64,000 bases of DNA, taken from positions 17,422,001 through 17,486,000 of the forward strand of contig OX485806.1 in NCBI GenBank assembly GCA_950295325.1, given 5' to 3'. Both the position numbers and the translations under genes were made by a program. The notes under the pieces were generated by a model. The model saw nothing but the letters and a program-made list of their open reading frames with translations, was not told the DNA's origin and ran no database searches. This document shows, in pieces, positions 1 to 12,106 of the stretch. This DNA is from Polytrichum commune (Eukaryota; Streptophyta; Polytrichopsida; Polytrichales; Polytrichaceae). Every line of letters begins with the position of its first letter. The first letter of the stretch is position 1.

Positions 1-1830
1 CAGCGTGGAGATGGCAAAAAACATGTTTCATGCTCAAACCCTTGATAAATCATTTTGGACGGAAGCGGTGGCCAATGCGGTTTACATACAAAACCGATAT
101 CCAACGAGGACGTTGGACTCTATTACGCCTAAGAAAACATGAAGCGGGAGGAGGCCTTGCATTACACACATGCATTGCCTATATTAGGTGCCGGATGAAA
201 AGATGGATAAGTTGGATGCACAGGGCACAAAATGTTTGTTTTTCGATTATTGTAAGTGAACTAAGACCTATAAGTTAATGTGTTTGCAAATTTAAAAAAT
301 TCATAAAAATTGAGATGTAATTTTCATGAAGGATATCACGGGCGTTGAAAACGATTTGGAGATACGTCAAAGTGAGAGAAATGAAGGCCCTATAGTGGTT
401 GTTGTGGACGAGTCTTCCAAATCATTTTTATGTGATGACGGTGAAGTGCAATGAGCAAGTGAGAGATCACTTAGTTGCAAATGAAAAAACAATCAAATAC
501 TTGCGGAGAATGACAACCATATCGAGAGATCCGGCATTAAATGCATTCTCGCAATATGAACGGCCATGAATTGGGAGATCCACCAAATGAACGTAAATAC
601 GGCATTTCTTAATGGAGTATTTGAGGTGGAGATCTACGTGAATCAATTGGAGGATTTCATACAAGAGAGGAAAGAACACTTTGTGTGCAATCTCAAGAAA
701 ATTTTATATAGGCCCAAGCAATTGCCTAGGGCGTGGTACCACAATATCGATTCATTCTTCATCAACGAGGGTTTTTGTTGTAGCGAAGTGGATCATTCGT
801 TGTATGTCAAACAAACGGGTGAGTATTTGTTGGTGACAATCGTCTACATGGACGATTTGGTCATATTGGTAAGCAATGTAACCCAATTGAAGTGGTTCAA
901 ATTGGAGCTCGATAAAGAATTTGAGATAAGCGATCTCAGAGAATTGTAATATTACCTAAAAATAGTATCTAAAAGGAATAGAGAAGCATGTATCATCACT
1001 ATGAACCAAAGGAGCTACAACGAGGAGGTTCTCAAACATTTCAACACGGACGAATGCAAATTGGTCGGAACTCCGTTTGATGCAAATTTAAAATTGTTAA
1101 AACTTTTAGAGGAGGAATTTTGGAATGTACAAAAGAAAACAAAAGGTGATGCATACAAGGCTGAGGTAGGATCTCTCATGTATGCAATGGTGGCCACGAG
1201 GGCCGATATTGCATTTGCGGTGAGTATGGTGAGCCATTTCATGTTGAAGGCCTGTTCACCGCATAGGATGGTTGTAAAACGCATCATATGGTATTTGAAG
1301 GGCAGTTTGGACTTCAAATTATGCCTTAAAGGCAAGGATATTGCCTTCAGAGAATTTTGCAATGTGGATTGGGTAGGAGATGCAAACGTCCAGCGATCCA
1401 CCATGGGATAAGTGTTTCTTATTGGCGTTGGAGTCGTTTCGTGAAAATGCAAGAAACAACCAACCATTGCATTGTCTATGACAAAGGTGGAGTACATGGC
1501 CACTAGCCATTGAACGAAGAAAGCGGTTTGGCTTAGGCAATTTTTGGCAGATGTGGGATACATGCAAGAAGGATCGACATCCATCATGTGTGACAATTAA
1601 GGATGCATAACACTTGCAAAGAATTCCACACATCATTCTCGCACCAAACATATCGATGTACAACATCACTTCATTAGATAGAAACTAGAAAACCAAGAGA
1701 TGTGTTTGAAATATTGTCCAACAAAGGATATAATAGCGGACGTGCTAACCAAACCACTTGCAAAGGATAGGCATCAAGCATTAACAAATGCAATGGATTT
1801 AAAAGCCTTTGACTACTCGCAAAGTGGGAG
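1..1830 (+). pseudogene. Degenerate Ty1/copia retrotransposon pol (integrase end, reverse transcriptase, RNase H)
   Basis: Remnant of a copia-type polyprotein, entering the window already inside integrase. The first 140 bases read as the end of the integrase core (FWTEAV then an NRYPT-like stretch). Reverse transcriptase follows at about 566-949, with the AFLNG motif and the catalytic YMDDL box near 848. RNase H follows at about 1001-1780, ending in the copia-typical block TKDIIADVLTKPLA. Reading is broken by several in-frame stops (for example near 947, 1409 and 1441) and by frame changes between 140 and 560, so no working protein can be made. Domain order integrase then reverse transcriptase then RNase H is that of Ty1/copia, not Ty3/gypsy. 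The 5' half (gag, protease, most of integrase, 5' LTR) lies outside the window. Confidence 0.9.
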
Positions 1831-2118
1831 TGTAGAAGGTAGAGCCTTAGATTGCTCATAGTCAATATAAATGTAATGGATGAGGCATGAGAAACAATAA
1901 GGTTAGAATAAAGCTATAATGCTAGTCCAAAGAGGGATAAAAATTATCCCATATTATTTGTATGAACCAATGAAAGAAATAAAAGCAATAAAAGACAAAG
2001 CAAGGAGAGCATGGGACCATCTCCCTCCAAGCATTGTTTATATGCCTTTGTGTATGTGTATATGCTTGTGCAATCTTCTCTCTAATCCTATTGATATTCA
2101 ATAATTTTATTATGTTGC
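1831..2118 (+). repeat. Probable 3' LTR of the copia element
   Basis: Directly after the RNase H end is a purine-rich stretch (AAAGTGGGAG, 1821-1830) that fits a polypurine tract, followed by TGTAGAAGG, a plausible LTR start. About 290 bases on, after the pyrimidine-rich TCTTCTCTCTAATCC, the sequence reaches TGTTGCA, a plausible LTR end. The 5' LTR is outside the window, so the boundaries are inferred, not proven. Confidence 0.45.
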
Positions 2119-2508
2119 AAAATGATTATTTTTTGGATGTGATTGTTGTCTTAAGTGAGTACGTTAGTTAATAATAATATGAGAGTTGTACTAATTTGTT
2201 GATTTATTGTGTTGAAATTGATGCCATACATGATCACCAAGATGTACCGTGGCCAACACTCGTTCTCGTTCCGTCATGTGTCAATGAAGGACTTGAAATT
2301 GTGCATTTTGGCTGCATTTAGCTCCGGGGAGAAGTTTAGATTTGATAATTTAATTCATAAATTCCAATTTATGTTATTCTCAATGACTTTGTTGTAAGTT
2401 AGCAAAGCCTTAATTAAGTTTAAGTCTCTATATTCCGGTACTTGAGTGAGCCAAGATTTCATTATCCCCTTGGAGGACAAGTAAACCAGCTGGTAGTTCA
2501 TGAAATGT
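2119..2508. other. Intergenic, no gene seen
   Basis: AT-rich flank between the copia LTR and the TIR transposon. I see no coding signal. Its last eight bases (2501-2508, TGAAATGT) are the left target duplication of the next element. Confidence 0.6.
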
Positions 2509-3043
2509 CCCGGGTACGCAACTCCCGTATTATATGGTCATGATTATAATCACTTATAATGCGTTTTAGTCCAACATTGGGTGATACAATTTGTTTTAAT
2601 GTAGGAAACCCTTGTAGCCCTTCAAACAAGGAATCCAAAAATGTAATTATATATAGGAAATGAATGTATTTTGAAGCATATAATTGCATTAAAAACCTAA
2701 TTATATGATTTTTAATACATGTACCATAGGTCAAACTACCCAACTTTTTGGACCTTTTAATAAAATTTTAACATTGTGAATGACTTGTAATTTTAATGGG
2801 AGGCAACTATTTGTGGCTTATAATTCTAATTGGAGGCAAATATTCGTGTGGATTTTTTAAAATTATGTATAGGCAACTTACTGGTCTAACTGTTGGGATA
2901 GAAAACTAATGATTTGTGTTAGGATACAGTTGAGGTATGTATTTTTAAGACCATATACACCATATGGTGCCCCGACTACTCAAAGGTATCATGGGGTATT
3001 TCAAAATATCATGGGTTCCCGGTTTAGGGTTAGGGCTTAGGGT

Positions 3044-3364
3044 TTGAGGCTTCTATCCTTCTATATATTCGCTTTGAAGCTTTTGTGTTTGGTTTTGGAG
3101 CCTTTGTGTCGTCGCTTTGGAGTGTGCTTGTGCTCATTTGGGAGGGTCATCCTTGGCTTAAACAAACACATGGATTGTGAGATGAAGCGTAGAGGCTCAT
3201 GTAGTGGAGGTAGAGATAGGGAGAAGGAATATGTTACACCTGTAATAGCCACAACTCCTTCCAAAAGAGGGAGACCTCAAAAGGACCCTCTATCATTTGT
3301 GAATACTAATCCGACATCTACATTGAATACCCCTCTTAGACGCTCTACAAGGTTAAAAAACTAG
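3044..3364 (+). CDS. ORF fragment inside the TIR transposon, AT-hook-like
   Basis: A 106-codon open frame ending just inside the right half of the transposon. I do not recognise a catalytic domain. The C-terminal half is basic and holds SKRGRPQKDP, an AT-hook-like GRP core, and ends in PLRRSTRLKN, a basic tail of a type seen at the ends of plant transposon-encoded proteins. It may be the C-terminal end of a lost transposase or a captured host exon. The upstream half (hydrophobic and Cys-rich) looks non-coding. The deletion copy at 7496-8090 lacks most of this segment. Confidence 0.3.
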   Translation: MRLLSFYIFALKLLCLVLEPLCRRFGVCLCSFGRVILGLNKHMDCEMKRRGSCSGGRDREKEYVTPVIATTPSKRGRPQKDPLSFVNTNPTSTLNTPLRRSTRLKN

Positions 3365-3412
3365 GTGTTTCAATTGTTTATATACGTTGGAGTTTTTTTT
3401 AATAAATATGCA

Positions 3413-3552
3413 ACCCAACTTTTTTTTCATCTCATTTTATTTAATTTGGTCTTTACCCAACTTTTTTTCATCTCATTTTATTTAATTTGGTCTTTACCCA
3501 ACTTTTTTTTCATCTCATTTTATTTAATTTGGTCTTCACCCAACTTTTTGAT
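3413..3552 (+). repeat. Short tandem array, about 43-bp unit, 3 to 4 copies
   Basis: Units begin ACCCAACTTTTTTT, run through CATCTCATTTTATTTAATTT and end GGTCTT. Three near-identical units are followed by a partial fourth. The complement of a single unit occurs in transposon copy 2 near 7620-7660, so the array expanded only in copy 1. Confidence 0.85.
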
Positions 3553-3663
3553 CATTTTAATTTGATATAATTTGATATAATTTTTACAAAAGCCGTCCTC
3601 TAAGCCGTTTTTAATACGATGCCCCTGCGTATAATATGGGAGTTGCATACCCGGGTGAAATGT

Positions 3664-4503
3664 CCGCAAGTAAGGTAGATGAGGCTAATTCGGTTAGTTT
3701 TCTTAGTCGGATACCTATTTTTGGCTCTTAATTGGCAATACAGTCACCCAAATTCAGTGGATGAGTGATAGATGTTGATTTAGCTGTCATCTTGATGATC
3801 TTTGGGTTAGCCACCGTCGTAAAAATCAAACTACACCCACCATCCTCCATAATTAAGAGTGTTACCCACTGAGCCCCGACACGCTTTGTTTTTGTGAGCG
3901 AGTTGGGCAAATTAAAATGCGGCATGTGAATGTGATATGCTGACCAACTTGTATTGTGGGTATTCTATAATGAAAAAGCCAATGTTAAAACATTTATTTT
4001 ACCCATGACCACTTTAGAGACATGACACAATCAATTATGGCATTAAACATGGTTTTCATTGGCCATGACCCATATAGAATCTACTAGTGATGTTGTCCAC
4101 TTACACAACATTGAACGTTGGAAGAGTCCCCCCTTATAACACCAAATTGAGAAGCAAATAATATTTGATTCCAAAGCCTAGATCAACACCTTCCTCAACT
4201 CCTTCAACAAATTCTTTGATCTTGATTAGCAATGCTACCTTGCTCAAACTTTTAACTCAAATAATTGGTTGGATGATTCCACAGGGTTGGAGGTGTCCAC
4301 ATTAGCCTCATCTACCTTAGTGGCATACAAGTACAAGAACATCGAACTTATGCAATGGATAAGATAGGATAGTGTTGAGGCATCATAGCTACATATTTGA
4401 AGAAAGCCTGAATGAACATGCTTGGCTTTGTTGACGTCTCCACTTCATACCACCGATGAGGAAAATATAACTTTATCTCATATTAATGGATGCCAAGCTT
4501 AGA
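3664..4503. other. Intergenic, no gene seen
   Basis: AT-rich. A 65-codon minus-strand open frame (3728-3925) has no recognisable domain. No promoter or RNA gene seen. Confidence 0.55.
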
Positions 4504-4731
4504 ACTACATTGATTATCCCAATTCGTTCATGTTAGTATTTGGACTTACACAATTATGCTATAAATATTTAATGAGACTGTAATATTTTACCAAGCAAAG
4601 TCATTTATGTTCTATAGTGTCCAAACAACTTATTGGACTTCTCATAGTAACAATTGAATTCATGAGTAAGATGTTATAGCACCACATAACTCCGAATAAT
4701 AACACACACTAATTGGGATAATCATTGTAGT
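4504..4731. mobile_element. MITE family B, copy 1
   Basis: About 228 bp with long imperfect terminal inverted repeats. It starts ACTACATTGATTATCCCAAT and ends with the complement of ACTACAATGATTATCCCAAT; the arms continue into a stretch resembling GTGTGTTACTATTCGGAG. Related copies lie at 39440-39655 and 46293-46519. It is non-coding. Confidence 0.75.
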
Positions 4732-7495
4732 ATTAAGACAATTATAGACATTTTTGGCCAATTTGAGACTAAATTACCATTGTACGCCCACTTTAATATC
4801 TCCACTATGGTGTCAAATGTTTGTGCACATCATGTTCATGGGTTTTATTATTATATAATCACTCTATATAATGGCTACATGATAATGTCAAATAACATAT
4901 TGGAATCACGAGTGCTCATATTTCCCAAAATTGCTTACTTATTTCCAAACCCATCAAAAGTCCAAAATTAACTAAATACTTGTTTTAGCAAGTAGTAAAA
5001 CCATTTTATTTTAATTCTTGATACATATTCTTTTGTAGACTGGAGATAGAGGTCCATAACCATAGACAACGAGTTAATTGATCCATTTGGATTAGCGGCT
5101 CTCCATATGCCATGTCAATGTTTCTTCATTGTGCATACTACAAAGCCTGGGCTTTGAGAAAAGGGAGCATTTGAAAGGTTGCAATGAACTAGCTTGGGTT
5201 GTTCTTTCATGTGGTTAAATAAGCATTATTTTTTGGTGAGTAATTATGAGTTAGGGAAAATGTAATAGAAAACTAACACATAAGCAATTGTTGTTGGTTA
5301 GTATGTTTTTTTTTTTGCTTAAATGGCAACTTATTTTTGAAGTAATAGCTTCATTCTTTGCTAGTGCATTAATTTCATACTTATTCGTATACCTCATCGT
5401 AGTCACCTTATAATTTATTTGAAGGAGAACATGATCATTATATTGCATCCACAATCATACATTGACTTCGTAGAATTACATGACTATGTATATTGACTTG
5501 GCTTTGCAGGGTCCAAACCTCAATGGAGAGTCAAATGCCATAGAGGAATGGCAAGAGCCTGTGTATTTCACTATATCTTAGTTTTTGTATATATGTATGT
5601 CGATTTATTTGAAATTAATTTTTTAAATTTGGGGGGGGGGGGGGGGGAGGGGCATTTATCTAAGATTTTTCCTTTTCTAGTGCTTTTTTTTTTCCTAGTT
5701 CTACTTTGACCCATTATCTTGCACCCTTTGGCAATTTAAGCTTGATTTTTTCCATTTAAACTTAACCCTATATCAATTCTAAAAATGCCTCTTCTGTATG
5801 GTTTAAAATCATATAAACCACTTGCAACTAACTTGGATTGTACGGGAGAGTTTGTACTAGATGACATGAGTAGCCATGTACAAACCTTCACCCACATCGT
5901 GTACATCCTAGGGAAGATCTCTAGAAGGTTTGTACCATCCCAACCACAATTTCCTATACGTAGTTTTAAAAAAAGTAATACATGACATTACAAGGTACCA
6001 TATAGTACTTGTAATGCATTTTGTAAATAAGAATGATGCAATATTACATTTTAATATTTTTCAAAATTTGTGCTTGCACACATAAAGAGTACCCTATATT
6101 GGGTCCTCGGGGAGGTCACTCCCCCTTATATTAATGCATACACGTGTGCTCATGACTTATTTATCGGGGGCCTATTTAGCTTATAGAAAAGATTATAAGG
6201 TAGGATATTTTTCAAAATAAAGGTAAATGATTTTATTTTAATACAACCTATCAGTAATTTTAATTTTTTGGGGAATCATTTAAAAAACCTTATTTTACTT
6301 ATATTGCCAAAGAAAATTGGAAAGAAGATTGCAATTCAAACAACACGCTGAAATTCTCCCTCCCGACATGTAGGTAGAGAACATTAACTCCACATTGGAT
6401 ACGTTGGTTCAGTAACGTTCAAGCTAGCCAGCCTGCAAAGTCATCCATCCAAGCTTTTTACACACAAAATTACCCCTATTCTTTCACTAGCACAAACCTT
6501 ACCCTAGACCCACCACCCCTAGTAATTGTTTCCACGCTATTTTATATGTACCAACTACATAAAAGATGCCATTATATGTGATGGTATTTTACATGTAAAC
6601 ATGTTTCACTATTTTAAAACTACTTATATTATATGTATGTATTTTGCAAAATTTATCCACAATGAATATATTAGACCTTATTTTTTTTTATCACACGTTC
6701 TTTTTAAGATTTCTGCTAGTGACCTCCCTGAGATTAGGTCTCACCCTATTTCTATTATCACGCTAGTGAAGTACATGGGGGACATGAGTAAGTGCAAATT
6801 CATATACTTGAGATGAACAAGGTAATTGTGGTGAAACCTCTCCATGCAGGTCATGATTCAGATGAGAACAATGATAGTTTTTTTTTTAAAAAAAAAAAAA
6901 AAAAAATCCCCCCACTCATCCCCCAAAAATCATCCCCTAACACTCTAATAGAGGATATATATATATATATATATAGTATCATGTGATGAGTTGGTTGATT
7001 TTACCTTGTGATATATGGATCTATTATGTTGTCTAAACATCCTCAATTTGTAGTTGGGTGCAATGTATGCACTCAATATTGCAAATGAAGGTGAAAGGAG
7101 GTCAATGCTAGATGTATTTCAAAAAATCAAGGTTCAAAGGGAGTTCAAAGCTAACACATATTGTTCACATGTATGTGAACAAGAGCATGGTGGTATGCCT
7201 TCCTCTTAGTTCACATCTATGAATTCATCTGTGATGATATTTTGAGATTTGATTGCTATTTACGGCTAATAAAGTGCACAAGTTGTGCATTAAAATCACT
7301 TATCAAATACATCTATACCTTATAAGATGGAGGAAGATGGAAGGTTAGACTCCTCTTATGTGCGTTAAAGACCTTTGGCTCACATGACGTAAGGGACTAG
7401 GTATTTAAAGTGGGACTATGGTAAGGTCTAAATCCGAGGGTCTTCGGTCGAAAACATCATTCAATGGACTTTACTTTTGGATTCAAGATTCTACC
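4732..7495. other. AT-rich intergenic with homopolymer tracts
   Basis: No gene recognised. It holds a run of 17 G (5631-5647), a run of 10 T followed by 19 A (6878-6906), and an AT dinucleotide run (about 6955-6975). Short open frames here (for example 5785-5985 and 6526-6816) have no family features. Confidence 0.6.
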
Positions 7496-8090
7496 CTCCA
7501 ATATGCAACTCCCATATTATAGGTAGGGGCATAGGCACGAAAACATCTTAGAGGAATTTTTTATTATAAAAATTGGAATAAATTATACAAAAATAAAAGG
7601 ACCAAAAATTGAGTGAAGATCAAATAAAATAAAATGAGATGTAGAAAAAGTTGGGTTGCGTATTTATTTAAAAAACCCCACAACATATATAAAGAACTAA
7701 AACACCTTTTTATTTTATTTTTTACCTTATAGAGTGTCTAATTTAAAAAGAACTACACTATTAGCTACCTCCAATTAAAATTAAAAGTCATTGGCAATGT
7801 CTTATTTATAATAATAAAAAAAGTTAATTTTAATGTTTAAAAACCCTAAAAGTTGGGTAATTTGGCCTATGATACCTAGATTTAAAAAGATCATATAATT
7901 AGGTTTTTAATACAATTGTATGCTTCAAGGAATATTCATTCCCTATATCTAATTGCACTTTTGAATTCCTTGTTAGAAGGCCTACAAGTGTTTCCCACAT
8001 TAAAACAAGTTATATCACTCGAGATTGGACTAAAATGCATTATAAGTGATTACAATCGGGGCCATATAATACGGGAGTTGCGTACCCGGG
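7496..8090 (-). mobile_element. TIR DNA transposon, copy 2 (internal deletion derivative)
   Basis: The right end reads as the complement of CCCGGGTACGCAACTCCCG, the same terminus as the left end of the element at 2509, so this copy is inverted. The left end is mutated but keeps TGCAACTCCCATATTATA. Flanks ATTCTACC (7488-7495) and ATTCTAAC (8091-8098) match at 7 of 8 positions, an aged 8-bp target duplication. About 595 bp against 1147 bp in copy 1; the ORF-bearing middle is missing. Confidence 0.75.
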
Positions 8091-8098
8091 ATTCTAAC

Positions 8099-11000
8099 CT
8101 AGTTTAAGGTTCGGTTTTTCATGGTCTTTGTATTAGAGTTTGAGTCCAAAGAATCCTCAAAATCAAAAGGAAATCATGTTGGTCGAGAGCTTCAAATTGG
8201 ACCCAAAGAGTTCATATTATGAACAAATATCAATAAGATACAATGTGAAGTGACACCTATGTGGCACACCTTTGATCCCACTTGTGGTGGCAACTCGTGT
8301 CCATTTGTGTACGCAACTATGATTGTGTGGGTGGTCACCATACGGACCCTTTGGTCCGTTACCATGGGTGACTTATGATGACGCACATGTACTTTCATAT
8401 GCTAATGGTTGGGATGTGTAGCTTGGAAAACATGATTTTTTTTCATATTCCATTATTTATTTTGTCGAAGCATGTCAAGCGTGTATGTCATTTGCATTGG
8501 TGCATACCAACTTTGGAAAAGAGTGGGTGGACTTACCTATAGTTGAATATATGCAATTCATCAAAGATTTACTACAAATTATGTATCATATGATATTATA
8601 TGGACCTTCCCATTTCACAATGAAAGTTGTGGATATTAATTATCTAGAAATTACATTCATGAGTTATGAGACACTTGAAAGTTTAAGATTTAATTAGAAA
8701 CAATTCTCATCCTCTATTGGTGACATGAAGTTATTAAACCAAGATTCAATGGGTCACACCGACCTACACTGACCCAATACTTATTAGAGAAGAGTTAAAA
8801 TAGCAGGTCCACAAAGCTCATGGAGTGAAGAATGTTTATTCTTGCTTGCGACTTGTTGTGCAAATTGTATGTGTCAATAGGGAAAAACATACCAAAACAA
8901 AAAAACTGAAGATGCATGATACCTTTCGTGTACGTAATCGACAAAATATTTGTTCCCAATCTGAATTACATGGGAGACTACTTTCATACATGTATGTCAC
9001 ATAAAGTGCCAGACTTGTGCCAACACATACAAAACTTGGGGCTTGTAATTCATAGTTTTACTTGGGTGTCACTCTCGGAATAAATTTGTTAGTCCTGATA
9101 ATGTCAGTAATAATACTCGTTGTGACAAAACCTCTGTTGTGCAAGTCATATGCCATTGCTAAACTCCACCTACTTGATACTCTAGTCATGAGAATAATAC
9201 GGTCAAAGACCATAAATATTAAATAAACATGTTGAGATTCTCAGAAAACGACAACAACATAAATCTTAGTGTTGTGACAATTTAGAAAAGGTGAGGGAAC
9301 AATGTTACACAGGCCAAAAGAAGGGGAAAGAAAAGAAAAGAAAAGAAAAGAAAAGAAACCAGAGATAAAAGGATACCCAGTGTGTAAGTAATAAGTAATT
9401 GTGCAAAGGCTTTGATCCCAATTCGCACTGCACGGAAGGCCACTTTCTCTTGCACACACGGTACGTAAGGTGCGCATAAGTCCCTGCTGGCAAAGATCTA
9501 CTCAGTTTTATCGCACATGCAGGCTTGCAAGCGCTGTACAACGCATGAAATGATGGTGGGTAAAGGTAAGTAGAGGCTGCATGTTGTTGGCATGGATCAT
9601 GAGGAAAGCGAGATGCAGTTGTTTAAAGGTTTATTAAGATGGATGACTATGGGAGAGCTGGAGCAGGTATTTGTCCACTTTGGTGCTGACTCTTCTCCTT
9701 ATACCTGCTTCTTTGAAATCATGGAAAAAAGGTTTAAAGTGTATGCTTACCCATTGCAACAGCAGCAAACTGCCTAGATCTGTACGACCATGAAGAGTCA
9801 TAAAAGTTTGGTTGAAATCCAGGTGCAGAAACTGGAGAGAATCATTGCAACATAGAGTTTAATTACCCCAAAAACAAAGAGAGAAGGCGAAGTGTGTTGG
9901 GAGTGAACAGACAGACAGACAGGCTGATTAACTGACTGACTTGTTGGGGCCAGATTCAAGGATGGAAATTGACTGCAGTTTATAGTATAATTGGCTTAAG
10001 TTCCTTCTTTCATTTTTGTGCTAACGATATCTGAATCTTTGTTGCTGAAGTATCATCTCTCCATGGCTGCAGATCAAGTGTAAATTGAACGCAACAAACA
10101 CTTGGAATCATCATCATTCATGCACAGCTAGCTGAAGGTCCCCTGAAGGTGAAATCACATACACATATATACTCATGTGTCAGATTGTTGCAACTCAATT
10201 AGAGTGCATGTCGAACTATCCTATAGACCTATTGGAATTCGTGCGTCAATGCTCTCTAATGCTGGCACCTTTAAGGGCTAAAAACATTGTACATGCAATC
10301 ATCTTCTTCACCATCATGCTTTCTGATGTGTACTTTTTTGCCAATGAGCAAAAGGCCATGCATACTGGATGAGGCTTATTGATGCCTTGGAGTACCATAT
10401 ATACCGATCCTCCACGTGGTTTCTTTTTGTACTCTTCTACTTGAAGTGGATAAAATCCGATCGGTACCAGTTGCGTGTGCACGAAGAGGTACAAAAAGCC
10501 AGCCTGCTCTAAGTTGGACCGGTCTAGGGGACAAGTTTTTGGGTCGAAATACTTAGGTATGGTTGCGACGGTCAAGACTCAATTGCAAGTGCAGCCTGTA
10601 TTTCGGTGCAGACTTCAATTTCCTTATTTTTTCTATCTCTTTCTTCCTCTGTTGAGTCATGTGTGTTGATGAATATGGTGATGGGATGGGCTAAGTTATG
10701 GCCTCCGCCATAGTTTTCTTCTTCAAAGACCTCTCCCTGGGTCAAACCCTGGTTGTTGTTTATAATGCCCCAGTTTTCAGAGTTCTGCAGAAATCTCCCA
10801 AGAACAAGTTTGCTCGGGTCACAAATTGCAAGGAGCTATCATGTTAATGCTATGATTTCTTGTCTTTCAAACATCGTGCCTTCATTTCTCAATCTCGTGA
10901 CTAATTTTTCTTTGGGTTGAAACATCTTGAAACACCAAGACTCCCTTGGGTTTTGCACTAGTCTCTTCTATCCAAGAACCCTTCTTTTGCACTTGCACTC

Positions 11001-11292
11001 TTTGCAATTGCTGTCCTTGTGTAGTAATGAACTGAGAAAATTAAAAACATGTCCTAGTTTGTGGGAGTAGAGCATACAGTAAAGTGAGACACCGCATTTG
11101 CGAGATACGAAATCGAGGGCTGCTAGTTTTCTGACTGCAGAAGTCACAAGAACCATAACCCAAGAATTGGTGAGAAGCTCCAAGCTTTTGACTCGGCTTT
11201 AGAAAGACATCACCTATCTTAATTAGAGAAGTCTATAATATTGACAAGAAAAATAGACATGGATTGGAGGAGAAGGATAATAACCTGGAACA
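8099..11292. other. Intergenic and far upstream region of the ATPase gene
   Basis: No gene supported. There is an AAAAG pentamer run (about 9323-9357) and a short GACA/GACT repeat patch near 9909-9940. A 61-codon frame starting at 9592 is followed in frame by a possible splice donor (GTATTT near 9667), so a non-coding or leader exon is conceivable, but nothing identifies it. The frame at 10175-10372 is unrecognised. Confidence 0.5.
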
Positions 11293-11342
11293 GGCACCTT
11301 CAATTTGCTTCTGCACATCAACGGAAGCAAATTGAAGCTGCC
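11293..11342. promoter_or_regulatory. Strong hairpin upstream of the P5B ATPase gene
   Basis: CTTCAATTTGCTTC and GAAGCAAATTGAAG form a perfect 14-bp stem around a 12-base loop. Past one mismatch, GGCA and TGCC extend it to 19 positions. It lies about 680 bp before the leader-exon acceptor at 12020. If transcribed it would fold in the leader or first intron. A transcript-structure role is possible, and a tiny insertion scar is equally possible. Confidence 0.55.
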
Positions 11343-11420
11343 ATCCGGAAGGAGAAACTTAAATATTTTTCTTTTCATGTCTGTAATAAGTACAGCTGAG
11401 ATCTTTTGATAAATATAATT

Positions 11421-11943
11421 AGTGCGACATTGATCTTAAATTCTATAACGTTAGAGGAGTAGGTTTAGCCATCTCCCAGTGTATGATAGGTAAACTCCAC
11501 TGGTCTTTTTCATCACTTTAATGCAATCGGTGTAGAATGTTGGCAAACCCTACTGATATGATTTCCTTGCCTGCATGTAATACAAATGGTGCATTTGTTC
11601 GGTTGGCAAAGGCATACTGTAACCTCCTAAAGTTTTCCAGCCAGTATATTGCTCAGTAGGTTTTTAGGCAACATACCCCTTCTTTGTGAGGAGCTGATTT
11701 TACTCTCAAGGTCAAGTAATCCAGGTTTTAGTGCGACATTGATCCTGAATTCTGTAGGATAGGAGGATTAGGTTTACCCATCCCTTTTAGTGTAGAAGTT
11801 AGAACCCCACTGGTCTTTTTCATCACTTGCTGATTCGTTTCCATTACCTGCATGCGATAAATATGGTGTATTCGTTAGGTTGGCAAGGCATTCTGATATC
11901 TCCTATAGTTTTTAGATTGCTCAGCAGGTTTTAAGGCAACATT
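11421..11943. repeat. Tandem duplication upstream of the ATPase coding start
   Basis: Copy 1 (about 11421-11674) and copy 2 (about 11730-11943) both start AGTGCGACATTGATC, share CCACTGGTCTTTTTCATCAC and GGTTGGCAA, and end in GGCAACAT. The offset is about 309 bp. It most likely sits in the promoter or a leader intron, because a splice acceptor follows at 12020. Confidence 0.8.
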
Positions 11944-12020
11944 TGAAGGTTAGGTCAGTAATATCCAGGTTTTACCCGATTGATTTCCTACTTCTTCTGA
12001 CGTTGGTTCTTGTTTTGCAG

Positions 12021-12106
12021 CAGGTTATAAACACATTGAAAGCAAATTGCATTGAGTTTTGTGCTTCTTCAATAAGTTTATAATAAATTTTATTCAGTCG
12101 AATCGA
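12021..12106 (+). other. Probable 5' untranslated exon segment of the ATPase gene
   Basis: A good splice acceptor (pyrimidine-rich, then TTTTGCAG, ending 12020) lies 86 bases before the chosen ATG at 12107. No frame entering from this acceptor reaches that ATG with a better start, so a leader intron upstream is likely. The donor of that intron was not identified. Confidence 0.5.

Larger units (their letters stand above)
2509..3655 (+). mobile_element. TIR DNA transposon, copy 1, with 8-bp target duplication
   Basis: The ends are inverted repeats: it starts CCCGGGTACGCAACTCCCG and closes with the complement of CCCGGGTATGCAACTCCC; similarity runs about 25 bases. It is flanked by perfect 8-bp direct repeats TGAAATGT (2501-2508 and 3656-3663), a target-site duplication. 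Eight bases fits hAT and some Mutator-like elements; the CCCGGG terminus does not settle which. Inside are a telomere-like patch near 3022-3046, an ORF fragment (3044-3364) and a short tandem array (3413-3552). A shorter copy in opposite orientation lies at 7496-8090. Confidence 0.8.

Noticed and set aside
9592-9777. 61-aa frame as a first coding exon of the ATPase
   Set aside because: Joining its possible donor to the acceptor at 12020 gives a stop before 12107, so it cannot add coding sequence.
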